DNA of 64,000 nucleotides from Methanobacterium_C sp963845285 (GCA_963845285.1 CAWJRO010000019.1:3080-67079); one strand, 5' to 3'. Counted from the stretch's first letter, positions 46,084-53,746 are shown. Notes: generated by a model from the letters alone, not told the origin. Made by a program: numbers and translations.

Positions 46084-46950
46084 ATGGATGAAGGGTGTAA
46101 AAAATATCTTAAAACATTGGCTATGTTAATTGCAAAAATTAAGGCTTCTGTAGGTTATTATGAAAGTATAGGTCCAATTTTAGGTGGTACAAGTAATTTT
46201 GAGAATAATCATGGGGAATGTTATGGTCTGGTTAATGAAATTAATGAAAAAATTAAGGAAATTAAGTTTATTACAGGTCCTTATAAAAGTATAGATCCGA
46301 TTGTAGATAATATAAATGATTTTAAGGATAGCTATGGGAAATGTTATAGTCAGATCGATGAACTTATTGACAAAATTAATAATGAATTTCCATTAAGTTT
46401 AGAGCACTTAAACTTCTGGAGTTCCACAGATGATATCTTGTTGAGGAATACAAGTTATGAAGAGTTGAAAAATCATTTGGAAAAGGTTTATAATCCATTA
46501 GAACGAACCATATCTGCTTATTTATCTGGTGCTGATGATTCTTTTTGGAAGATTATTCATCCTGATATAATAAAGATCTCAAAAAATAAATTTGATGATG
46601 GACACTACGCAAATGCGGTTGAAGATGCGTTTAAAGAGATAAATGTAAGAGTTAAAGAAATATATAAAACCCACAGGAACGAAGAAAAAGATGGGCCTAA
46701 GTTAATGAATAAAGCATTTGGTTATAAACCTAATGGAGTTTTACCTTGTATACAAGTTGATGATGATTTATATTCTATGGCAGGGCGTGACCGTCAAGAA
46801 GGGTACAGAGCAATTTTTAGTGGCTCAATTCAGGCAATTCGAAATCCTAAAGCCCATATTAATTTTGCTATTCTAAAAGAAGATGCAATGCACAGTATAT
46901 GTTTAGCAAGCCAATTAATGTATGTTTTAGATAATTCCAAAGTGAACTAA
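46084..46950 (+). CDS. TIGR02391/Ymh-type HEPN protein
   Basis: 288 residues. The C-terminal ~130 residues form the Hypoth_Ymh/TIGR02391 domain, a HEPN-superfamily fold: DGHYANAVEDAFKEINVRVKE, then RQEGYRAIFSGSIQAIRNPKAH. The latter ends with an R-x4-H RNase-type motif (Arg253-His258). The N-terminal part contains an internal duplication of ~50 residues, YYESIGPILGGTSNFE and PYKSIDPIVDNINDFK, each followed by a Gly-x-Cys-Tyr turn. HEPN domains often cut RNA in abortive-infection systems. Its position directly after a restriction-modification gene suggests a back-up suicide function; this is inference. Confidence 0.75.
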   Translation: MDEGCKKYLKTLAMLIAKIKASVGYYESIGPILGGTSNFENNHGECYGLVNEINEKIKEIKFITGPYKSIDPIVDNINDFKDSYGKCYSQIDELIDKINNEFPLSLEHLNFWSSTDDILLRNTSYEELKNHLEKVYNPLERTISAYLSGADDSFWKIIHPDIIKISKNKFDDGHYANAVEDAFKEINVRVKEIYKTHRNEEKDGPKLMNKAFGYKPNGVLPCIQVDDDLYSMAGRDRQEGYRAIFSGSIQAIRNPKAHINFAILKEDAMHSICLASQLMYVLDNSKVN

Positions 46951-46976
46951 CTTCAAAGTTTAATTGGTGATTAATT

Positions 46977-47939
46977 ATGGCTTTAAGAGAAACAGTTTTT
47001 GGAAGTAAGTCTGAAGAAAGAGTTTTTGAGCATTTAGGGTCAGTTTGGAAGGATAAATTTAATGTATTCCATAATTTACCATTTGCTCAGATTTTTGATA
47101 TGGATACTATCGATCTGAAAAGATATGGCAAAAATAGTTATTCTTTGAGACAGTTCTTATTCAAGAGCAGTGTTGATTATATTGTATGTGATAAAAAAAA
47201 TAAACCTTTAATGTGTATAGAATTTGACGGAATGTGTGGTGGTTATAATAGGGGAACGGAATATTTGCAGAATTATCCTAATAGAAGAAGGGAAGATAAG
47301 TTAGAATTAAAGCTTAGAATTGCCAGAGATCATGCTTTTCCTTTTTATATAGTTTCTTATGAAGAAACGGAACCACTATCTAAAAAAAGTATATATGATT
47401 TAGATTTAAATTTAACAGTAGTGGATGCTATAATTGGACAAACAATGGCACACTGCTTACTTCCAGATAAAGTAGAAGAATATTTAGACCTTTATGAAGA
47501 TTCATTAAGTTCCATGAGCGAATATGAAAGGGATGAGTTTATTCAAGAGCGTGTTATAAATGCTGAGGTGGATTTAGAGTTAACTTGGGATCCAGTTGCT
47601 ATCAAAGCTGCTAAACTTGAAGGTCTATTGTACGCAAAAGGAATATTAACTTCCGGCCATGGTTATAGATTTATAGAAAAACCAGAAGCACCTGATATTA
47701 AAGGACTTCATGATTATGAAGGAATTAAAAAGAGAGTTGAAGCAATGGAAAAAGTGGAATGGCAAGGTTGTGAAGTTAATTGGGAAACACCAGATGGCAC
47801 AATAGTTAAAGAAGTGTGGATAAGAAATTTTAAAGGAACAGAAGCTTCTCCCTTAACAATTGTACAAAATATAGCTGATTTATTAACCCTTTATGAAGTA
47901 GCAAAAAGGTATCAAGTTGAGATACCTAATGATATTTAA
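46977..47939 (+). CDS. DUF2726-like PD-(D/E)xK nuclease
   Basis: 320 residues. The N-terminal ~130 residues show a DUF2726-like restriction-endonuclease fold: LFKSSVDYIVCDKKNKP supplies the Asp near 67, LMCIEFDG supplies Glu82 with Asp84 in the usual E-x-K place, and RREDKLELKLRIARDH ends with the conserved Asp/Lys helix. Replacement of Lys by Asp in the E-x-K position is notable but occurs in some members. The C-terminal 190 residues (from ~131) are of unknown fold and rich in charged helices. GGTGAT precedes the ATG. It is last in the restriction array; whether it cleaves DNA or another substrate is not known. Confidence 0.68.
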   Translation: MALRETVFGSKSEERVFEHLGSVWKDKFNVFHNLPFAQIFDMDTIDLKRYGKNSYSLRQFLFKSSVDYIVCDKKNKPLMCIEFDGMCGGYNRGTEYLQNYPNRRREDKLELKLRIARDHAFPFYIVSYEETEPLSKKSIYDLDLNLTVVDAIIGQTMAHCLLPDKVEEYLDLYEDSLSSMSEYERDEFIQERVINAEVDLELTWDPVAIKAAKLEGLLYAKGILTSGHGYRFIEKPEAPDIKGLHDYEGIKKRVEAMEKVEWQGCEVNWETPDGTIVKEVWIRNFKGTEASPLTIVQNIADLLTLYEVAKRYQVEIPNDI

Positions 47940-48459
47940 GTAATTAATTAAACATTTCCAATTTCACTTTATTTTTATTTAATGAAGTATCTTTTCAAGT
48001 ATGAAAAAAAATCAAAATGGGTTTAAAACCTTATTTTTGCTGAAGAGACACTCAAATTCGAGAAACTTTTTTTGATTCCACAGATTAAAATGAACAAAAA
48101 TAGGAATAATAAAATTTTTTGATCAACCTGTTTAAATGACTTTATTCCTCCAGAGGGAAAAGATATTTTTGATTTTTTTGATTTATACCTACGCGAAATG
48201 GGACATTTTACTTAATATCATCTTACAAGCTCAGAAGATCTATTTTTAGAAAAGATTGATGTTATGCCGTTCATGAAACCCTAGAACTCAGCTGTGATGT
48301 ACACATCCTTCAATTTTTTTTATCGGGTAGATGATACGGAAACCACAGCATGATGATTTTTTTACTGCTTGTTTAGTTATTTTATGTATAAAGATCATAA
48401 TCAGTATTATATAAATTTGTGATTTATTACAATTTCTTTCTTATAAGAAAGGTGGTATT
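47940..48459. other. Gene-poor spacer with possible remnants
   Basis: No intact gene. Several short stretches look coding-like (for example around 48245-48285, reading KIDVMPFMKP in one frame) but are broken by stops. They may be remains of a lost toxin-antitoxin gene. A TATA-like TTATATAAA at 48407-48415 serves the small gene that follows. Confidence 0.35.
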
Positions 48460-48588
48460 ATGAATAAGAAAAAGTTGGAAGATTGTGAATTTGAGAGACT
48501 GACGAGGGAAGCTTTGGATAAATACGAAAAGGGTGAGTTTAAGAAAATAAGTCCTCAAAAATTCCTTAAAAAACTGGCTAAATGGTAG
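48460..48588 (+). CDS. Small antitoxin-like protein, 42 residues
   Basis: Starts at ATG behind AAGGTGGT, 4 nt upstream, and a TATA box about 50 bp above. It encodes a charged 42-residue protein ending KISPQKFLKKLAKW. The ending resembles the C-terminus of small archaeal antitoxin-like proteins that bind RelE/ParE-type toxins. No toxin gene follows; instead a structured RNA element begins about 30 nt later. It may be an orphan antitoxin; short length limits certainty. Confidence 0.55.
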   Translation: MNKKKLEDCEFERLTREALDKYEKGEFKKISPQKFLKKLAKW

Positions 48589-48614
48589 TTAAAGAATTTA
48601 AATTAAACTAAGAA

Positions 48615-48785
48615 GTCCAGCACCTGGAAGTACTAAAAGCGTGCATCTCAAGGTACACTGACTCCCAGGTTTTACCTGTGATCATAAATTAGTGATTTCC
48701 TATATAAATCAGGTGAACCCCACCGTACTCGTCCCACTCCACATACGTGGACATCATCCTTTCTGGGGGACTTACTCACCACTGT
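48615..48785 (+). ncRNA. Unrecognised structured RNA, copy 1
   Basis: Aligns without gaps to the copy at 50875-51045 over 160 nt (48621-48780 against 50881-51040). The first 100 nt are almost identical and the last 60 nt diverged. Within the diverged part a hairpin is conserved by compensation: UCCAC/GUGGA here (48738-48742/48747-48751) against UUUGU/ACGGA in the other copy, with every position still paired and wobbles possible only on the plus strand. Other helices are ACCUGG/CCAGGU (48622-48627/48665-48670) and ACCUG/CAGGU (48674-48678/48710-48714). No reading frame is conserved. It lies behind the 42-residue gene. No known RNA family is recognised. Confidence 0.6.
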
Positions 48786-49225
48786 TACTTTATATGACAT
48801 TTTTTACCATATAATATTATGTACCTATTTTTTTACTAAAATTTCAGTAAGTTTCCGGACTGTGAATCATCATAGTCACGATATTAAATTGTATTTGCTA
48901 AAAAAGCAAGAGAATTAATTTTTATCAGGTAATAAACTAAATTCTAATTTTTATTTCTCAAAAAAACCTATTTCTAACCGAAAAATTTAAATAATAAGAT
49001 AGATAAATAATGTGCCATATAAATCAAAACATTAAAATGAGTTTTATGCAATTTAAAGGGTTTAAGGAAACATACACAAGAAAATTAAAGTCGGCAACGG
49101 TTAGTACAACTTTGACTTGCTTTAGGTGAAGTATAACTATTATACTATATAACAATTTTCCTTACCCCATTTCACATGAAACATCATACGCACTAACCAT
49201 GTCTAGGAGTAAACGAGGTTAATTC
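48786..49225. other. Gene-free AT-rich spacer
   Basis: Between the structured RNA and the DUF2188 gene. AT-rich, no supportable gene. A TATA-like ACTATATAAC around 49144 suits transcription of the DUF2188 gene. Confidence 0.4.
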
Positions 49226-49468
49226 ATGACAAAAAATAAAAATAATATACATGTTGTTTCTAATGAAGCTATAGGAAAATGGCAAATCGAAAAAGAAGGC
49301 GGTAAAAGAGCCTCAAAAAATTGTAATACAAAAGCTGAAGCAGTAGCTGCTGCAAAAGCACAGGGTAAAAAAGAAAAAGTTGAAGTGTTAACCCATAACA
49401 AAGACGGTAAAATTAAAGACAGGGTAAGCTACGAAGATGATAAGTCCCCTCCAAAAGATAAAAATTAA
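49226..49468 (+). CDS. DUF2188 domain protein
   Basis: 80 residues with the DUF2188 pattern: HVVSNEAIGKWQIEKEGGKR, an Ala-rich helix TKAEAVAAAKAQGKK, then HNKDGKIKDRVSY. The C-terminus is lysine-rich. This small basic family is widespread, often in mobile or defence regions, without a known function. GAGG is 9 nt upstream of the ATG. An IS5-family element is inserted 72 bp after the stop and may have separated it from its original neighbours. Confidence 0.82.
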   Translation: MTKNKNNIHVVSNEAIGKWQIEKEGGKRASKNCNTKAEAVAAAKAQGKKEKVEVLTHNKDGKIKDRVSYEDDKSPPKDKN

Positions 49469-49540
49469 CCTTCATCTCTGGTTTCTTGTGCATTTTTTGC
49501 CCCGTAAATTTAATACAAAGATTCCTACAAATTATCTTAA

Positions 49541-50754
49541 GAGAATTTCTATTTACTTCGTTTTTTTATTTTGGGTTTTAGTTTATCTTGTTATTGTAAT
49601 GGGTTTTTCTGGGTTTTGATTTATTTTTGTCTTTTTTTTAGTGTTTTTAGTATGTTTTAGTAACTATTTGATGATAGCGTTCGCTAGTTCGTCTGATTTA
49701 TAGGTTAGGGTGTTTAGTTGTAGTAAGTTGTAGCTGAGGCAGTTGAATATGTTTCGGGTGTGGTTTCGGAAGATGGTGGTGAGTTTTGTGTGGCCGGAGT
49801 GGAATATGGTTTTAATTACTGCATAGGGCCGTTCTCCTGGTGATCTTTTGCATGATATTCTTTTATTTCGCATTTTATCACGTATTCTCAGTGGATGGCC
49901 GCGTGTGGCTCGGTTCATAGTGGCATTGTGGCCTTTGCATTGTCCTCCAAAGTACCCGCGGTCACGATACATGATTTCATCAGGTTGAGATAAGTCAATT
50001 TGACTATCATGTACTTTAGCAGTGGTTGTTTCTAATTCACGTATCAATTCATATTCCATATCCATTTTTGTGTGCAATTTGTATCCAAAACTGGATTTAT
50101 TTCCTTTTTTAGTCCAGGTCCCATCTTTGCTGCGTCGAGTTTTAGCATTAGGTCCACGTGGTTCATCAACCTTTTTATGACCAGGATCAGCTGTGATAAA
50201 TGTGGCATCCTGAATCACACCTTCTTTAACCTTTAAACCTTTACTGTCAATTTGTCTTTGTAATTCCGTCCATATTTCCTTGTCTTTACCTGTTTGACTC
50301 AATCTTTCTCTGAAAGACCAGACCGTTGCACGGTCTGGTATAACTTCAGGAAATCCTAAAAACTTCCTAAAAGAAATACGGTCCGTAGCCTGCCTTTCAA
50401 GTTCGGGATCAGATAAACCGTACCATGATTGTAAAACCAACATCTTAACCATTACTACTTCATCATTGTTAGGTCTACCACCACGTTCTGTTTGGTTATC
50501 ATACATTTCCCGAATGATCGGCCGAAAAACCTCCCAATCAATCAAAGGTTCAACCTCAGCCAACTTATCACCCAACCGTTCCACACGAGCATACTCCTTA
50601 TTCAAGAGATAATCATCAAACGACTTCATAATATTCCTATACTCTTAATAAGATATAAAACTATCGTAAATTCATTATACACCTACTAAACAGAGAATAA
50701 CATCAACCAACAAACATTAAAACCAAAAAATCAAAAAGGTTTATAGAAATTCTC
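49541..50754 (-). mobile_element. IS5-family insertion sequence, 1,214 bp
   Basis: Perfect inverted repeats GAGAATTTCTA / TAGAAATTCTC with TTAA directly outside both ends, a likely 4-bp target duplication (49537-49540, 50755-50758) as expected for IS5. The match extends over 16 bp if TTAA and the adjoining base are counted. It carries one full-length transposase on the minus strand. It lies between the two copies of the structured RNA. Confidence 0.88.
49664..50629 (-). CDS. IS5-family transposase
   Basis: 321-residue DDE transposase. The N-terminal DUF772 region is VKMLVLQSWYGLSDPELERQ, followed by RATVWSFRERL. The catalytic acids are Asp in VIQDATFITADPG, Asp in IMYRDRGYFGG and Glu in RSPGERPYAVIK. 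The frame is intact from ATG to stop and fills most of the element, so the element is probably able to move. Codon use appears more GC-rich than that of the neighbours, consistent with recent arrival. Confidence 0.93.
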   Translation of the reverse strand: MKSFDDYLLNKEYARVERLGDKLAEVEPLIDWEVFRPIIREMYDNQTERGGRPNNDEVVMVKMLVLQSWYGLSDPELERQATDRISFRKFLGFPEVIPDRATVWSFRERLSQTGKDKEIWTELQRQIDSKGLKVKEGVIQDATFITADPGHKKVDEPRGPNAKTRRSKDGTWTKKGNKSSFGYKLHTKMDMEYELIRELETTTAKVHDSQIDLSQPDEIMYRDRGYFGGQCKGHNATMNRATRGHPLRIRDKMRNKRISCKRSPGERPYAVIKTIFHSGHTKLTTIFRNHTRNIFNCLSYNLLQLNTLTYKSDELANAIIK

Positions 50755-50874
50755 TTAAGTCAAACATGTTTTGTGTGTTAAATCAATTCAAATTTCAATG
50801 AGATGGATGAACAAAGTTTTGCACCAATTCAAGGATAAGAGTGTTAAAGAATTTAACTTAAACCAAGAATAAGA

Positions 50875-51045
50875 GTTCAGCACCTGGAAGTACTAAAAGC
50901 GTGCATCTCAAGGTACACTGACTCCCAGGTTTTACCTGTGATCATAAATTAATGATTTCATATATAAATCAGGTGAACCCATTCCTACTTGTCCCACTTT
51001 GTGTCCACGGACCTCATCCTTTCGGATGGACTTACTCATCTCTAT
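50875..51045 (+). ncRNA. Unrecognised structured RNA, copy 2
   Basis: Second copy of the element at 48615, 2,260 bp away in direct orientation. Its 3' hairpin is UUUGU-GUCC-ACGGA (50998-51011), fully paired though four of five pairs differ from copy 1. Next is CAUCC-UUUC-GGAUG (51015-51028), a perfect hairpin here but weaker in copy 1. The 5' 100 nt match copy 1 with few changes. Upstream similarity continues to about 50843 and includes GTTAAAGAATTTAA. It ends ~60 nt before the leader of the MntA-HepT operon, so it may be a leader RNA or an independent transcript. Confidence 0.6.
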
Positions 51046-51207
51046 TATTTTGTGGAGTCTCAAACATATAAAAATTACCCAAAAATTACATTAACTAATT
51101 ATTAGATGTTTAAGGATGAATTTTTAGATATCAATAAGCACGTTTTATTAATAAACATAAACATCCATAAATATAAGCATAGATTCAAAATTTGGGGTTG
51201 TTCTGGA

Positions 51208-51498
51208 ATGAATAAATATGAAATTATAGAAATTATCCGACAATTGAACCCTGAAATCGAGATTAAATATAATGCACGGGTTAATGGAGTTTTTGGATCC
51301 TTTGTTAGGGGAGAGGAAGGTCCAGAAAGTGATCTGGACGTTCTGGTAGATTTCAAAGAGGGAGCCAATCTCCTAGATTTGGTAGGACTTTCCATTTATC
51401 TTGAGGAAAAATTGGATATCCCTGTGGATGTAGTTCCTGTGGACACAATCCGCAAGGAAATAAAAAAACAGGTTATGAAAGAGGCTATATCTATATGA
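51208..51498 (+). CDS. mntA: MntA-type minimal nucleotidyltransferase antitoxin
   Basis: 96 residues with the polymerase-beta signature: GSFVRGE (Gly30-Ser31) followed by SDLDVLVDF (Asp42, Asp44). MntA inactivates the partner HepT by adding AMP to a tyrosine. It overlaps hepT by 4 nt (ATGA). I start at 51208, where the family begins (NKYEIIEIIRQL); the frame is open up to an ATG at 51106, which would add 34 residues of unrelated-looking sequence. A TATA-like box at about 51064 precedes both. Confidence 0.88.
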   Translation: MNKYEIIEIIRQLNPEIEIKYNARVNGVFGSFVRGEEGPESDLDVLVDFKEGANLLDLVGLSIYLEEKLDIPVDVVPVDTIRKEIKKQVMKEAISI

Positions 51499-51833
51499 GG
51501 GACCCTAAAATTTATTTGGATGACATACTGGAAGCCATGGGTGCTATAGAGTCTTTTGTGGAAGGAATGGAATTTGAAGAGTTTAAGATGGATGATAAAA
51601 CGTCCAGTGCAGTTATAAGAAAATTTGAGATCATAGGGGAGGCAACAAAAAACCTCCCAGAAAATGTAAAACGGGAAAATCCGGAATTACCTTGGAAAGA
51701 AATGGCTGGAATGAGGGATAAACTTATTCATTTTTACTTTGGAATCAAATACGACTTGGTATGGCATACATTAAAAGATGTCCTTCCCACTATAAGACCT
51801 ATTTTAATTAAAATTTTAGAGAGCTATGATTAA
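51495..51833 (+). CDS. hepT: HepT-type HEPN ribonuclease toxin
   Basis: 112 residues of the DUF86/HepT family. The active-site motif R-x4-H-x-Y is complete: Arg74, His79 and Tyr81 in GMRDKLIHFYFG. Tyr81 is the residue AMPylated by MntA in characterised pairs. IRKFEIIGEATKNLP is the conserved helix preceding it. Translationally coupled to mntA. Functions as an RNase that arrests growth when free of its antitoxin, possibly as phage defence. Confidence 0.9.
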   Translation: MRDPKIYLDDILEAMGAIESFVEGMEFEEFKMDDKTSSAVIRKFEIIGEATKNLPENVKRENPELPWKEMAGMRDKLIHFYFGIKYDLVWHTLKDVLPTIRPILIKILESYD

Positions 51834-51998
51834 AGACACCTATATTTCCTCCTTAATAATGGTTTAATGAATTGAAAAGTATAGGAAGAAGAAAAGTAGG
51901 AAGAACAAGTGATTTTTGCACACTAAACATCTTATTTTAAAAAATTTTTATGTAATTTATATTAATGTGACAACCAATCCCACTATAGAGGCAGAAAC

Positions 51999-52373
51999 AT
52001 GGTAAAGTTAGAAGAAAAACAGAGAAAGGTTAAAGAGAAGTTTCAGGAAATAGCTGACGAGATTAAGGATCAAACCATTTATACTGTGGGTCTTTCACCA
52101 AACAGCAAAAGATTCTTTCTGGATTACGTGTATAAAGATTCAAAATATTACAAATCATTTGATGATTACTTAGATATGGTAGCAGGAAAGATTGCTGAAG
52201 AGTTGAATGTTTCAGGTGAAAATATCACCTTAAAAGATGTAACTAATAAATTAAACGATTTAGAAAACTCTGACTTTTTGAAGCCTGTCGAGGACAGGGT
52301 TTTCATTGAAATTCCTCTGGCCGATGATTTAGAAGAGATTGAAAATAGGGTTAAAAAGATATTAAGTCCTTAA
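51999..52373 (+). CDS. Hypothetical protein, 124 residues
   Basis: I do not recognise a family. The protein is mostly helical and charged, with an N-terminal Lys/Glu-rich helix (EEKQRKVKEKFQEIADEI), a Tyr-rich middle (DYVYKDSKYYKSFDDYLD) and a beta-like end (RVFIEIPLADD). No signal peptide, membrane helix or cysteine. The start ATG is preceded by GAGGCAG. It sits between hepT and the NYN gene in the accessory region and is in the same direction, but spacing of 160 bp on either side suggests separate transcription. Confidence 0.55.
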   Translation: MVKLEEKQRKVKEKFQEIADEIKDQTIYTVGLSPNSKRFFLDYVYKDSKYYKSFDDYLDMVAGKIAEELNVSGENITLKDVTNKLNDLENSDFLKPVEDRVFIEIPLADDLEEIENRVKKILSP

Positions 52374-52544
52374 TAATTTTTTAATAAATATGATAATCAT
52401 TAAATATCTTTAACCATTAAAGATTTTAATAATTAATTAGTAAAAGAACTTGTTGTCACGAAAAAATAGGGATTTACTTGTTCATCACGAAAAACTTAAA
52501 AAATTAGAACTCAAAATCTATTTAATATCTAGGGATTGTTTAAA

Positions 52545-53099
52545 ATGCAGGAACGTGTCATGATATTCATAGATGGGGCCAATCTCTTCCATGGATGTAA
52601 CAACTACAAAAAAGGCTATAAATTAGACCTATTAAAACTAAGGGATGAACTAACAGCAGGTAAAAAACTTGTAGATGTATATTACTATGGATCCATCCCA
52701 GCAAAAAGTTCTGAAAAATTTGCAGGCCAAAAACGATTTTTGGACATGCTCTGTTACAATGGATTCAAGGTTTCTGCAATTCCCCTTAGGACCCACCGTG
52801 TGATTGTGAAATGTGAATACTGTGGAATGGAAAACCAGACAACTGAACAGGTTGAAAAGGGTGTTGATATTGCACTTGCCACTGATTTAATATCCTTTGC
52901 AACAGATGACCAGTACGACACGGCCATCCTTGTTTCAGGTGACTATGATTACTTCCGAGCAATTGAAGAGGTTCAAAGACGAGGTAAACGGGTTGAAATA
53001 GCTTATTTCGTAACTGAGGGAATAAGCGAGGAATTCATACAATTTGCTGATAAATTTACATCTTTAAATGCTATTGCTGATAAAATCAGTAAAAACTAG
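52545..53099 (+). CDS. NYN-domain (LabA/PIN-like) protein
   Basis: About 184 residues with the NYN/DUF88 RNase-like fold: first-strand Asp in VMIFIDGANLFHG, Asp in KGVDIALATDLI and Asp in ILVSGDYDYFRAI, the expected acidic set. A zinc-binding pair CEYCG with no second pair lies in the middle. NYN proteins are predicted metal-dependent RNases. Start at ATG 52545, preceded by AGGGAT 9 nt upstream; TTG three codons earlier is possible. Nothing next to it indicates a partner. Confidence 0.82.
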   Translation: MQERVMIFIDGANLFHGCNNYKKGYKLDLLKLRDELTAGKKLVDVYYYGSIPAKSSEKFAGQKRFLDMLCYNGFKVSAIPLRTHRVIVKCEYCGMENQTTEQVEKGVDIALATDLISFATDDQYDTAILVSGDYDYFRAIEEVQRRGKRVEIAYFVTEGISEEFIQFADKFTSLNAIADKISKN

Positions 53100-53348
53100 G
53101 CTTTTATTAGATCACGTGAAGATCATATAAGCAACCATGAAGTTAGGATTAACTATATATCTTGATCAACAACAATTAATATATTGTAAGCTATAAAAAA
53201 TAGCAATAAGTTTTTTTGAACGATTTAAGACAGTTTAACATGTGTGTGATCATGAACGTTCAATATCCTTAAAACATGAAAAAAGCGGTAAAGGTTAAAT
53301 GGATGTGTTAAAAGATATTAAAACTTTGAAAAAAAGAGGTGTTGTGTT

Positions 53349-53678
53349 ATGAACAAAGATGAAATGTTTTTGAGGCATATTCTGGATCAGATATCGTTTT
53401 TAAGGGAACAGTTACTAGGTGTAGGGCCTGAAAATTTAATGGAAGATCCTCTGCTTCAGAAAACCTGTTTGAGAAGTTTTGATATTATGGGTGAGTCTAT
53501 TAAAAGTATTTCAGAAGATTTTAAAGATAATCAATCCGATGCTGATTGGAATAAGATTAATGGATTAATGACTAGGTATAACTATGATAACGGGGTTCAA
53601 TGGGACATCATGTGGAATTTTATTAAAACGGAACTTCCAGAAGTTGAACAGGAAATAGAAAAAGACTTAAATAAATAA
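53349..53678 (+). CDS. Degenerate HepT-like HEPN protein
   Basis: 109 residues that follow the DUF86/HepT layout: HILDQISFLREQL at the start, LRSFDIMGESIKSIS (matching IRKFEIIGEATKNLP of HepT), then GLMTRYNYDNGVQWDIMW where HepT has the R-x4-H-x-Y active site. The His is absent and the spacing is shortened, so RNase activity is doubtful. No nucleotidyltransferase gene lies beside it; only a 16-codon frame (MDVLKDIKTLKKRG...) ends in an ATGA overlap with its start and may be the tail of a lost antitoxin. AGAGGTG is the ribosome binding site. Confidence 0.68.
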   Translation: MNKDEMFLRHILDQISFLREQLLGVGPENLMEDPLLQKTCLRSFDIMGESIKSISEDFKDNQSDADWNKINGLMTRYNYDNGVQWDIMWNFIKTELPEVEQEIEKDLNK

Positions 53679-53746
53679 TCTTTGAAGAATAATTTTAAAT
53701 TGACTATTTTATATTTTTAAGAGCTTAAATTAGGTTATCCCTAAAT

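Noticed and set aside
48240..48300. Remnant of a nucleotidyltransferase antitoxin (KIDVMPFMKP)
   Set aside because: Too short and interrupted by stops; the resemblance to MNT C-termini is too weak to annotate as a pseudogene.
48615..48785. Hammerhead ribozyme, RNase P RNA or SRP RNA as identity of the duplicated RNA element
   Set aside because: The minus strand has GATGAG and GAAA near each other but not the CUGAUGA-stem-GAAA core; the length and helices do not fit RNase P or SRP RNA, and the compensatory pairs favour the plus strand.
51106..51207. 34-residue N-terminal extension of MntA
   Set aside because: The family begins at NKYEII; the extension is of low-complexity Ile/Asn/Lys/His character. 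It cannot be fully excluded, because the TATA box would allow it.
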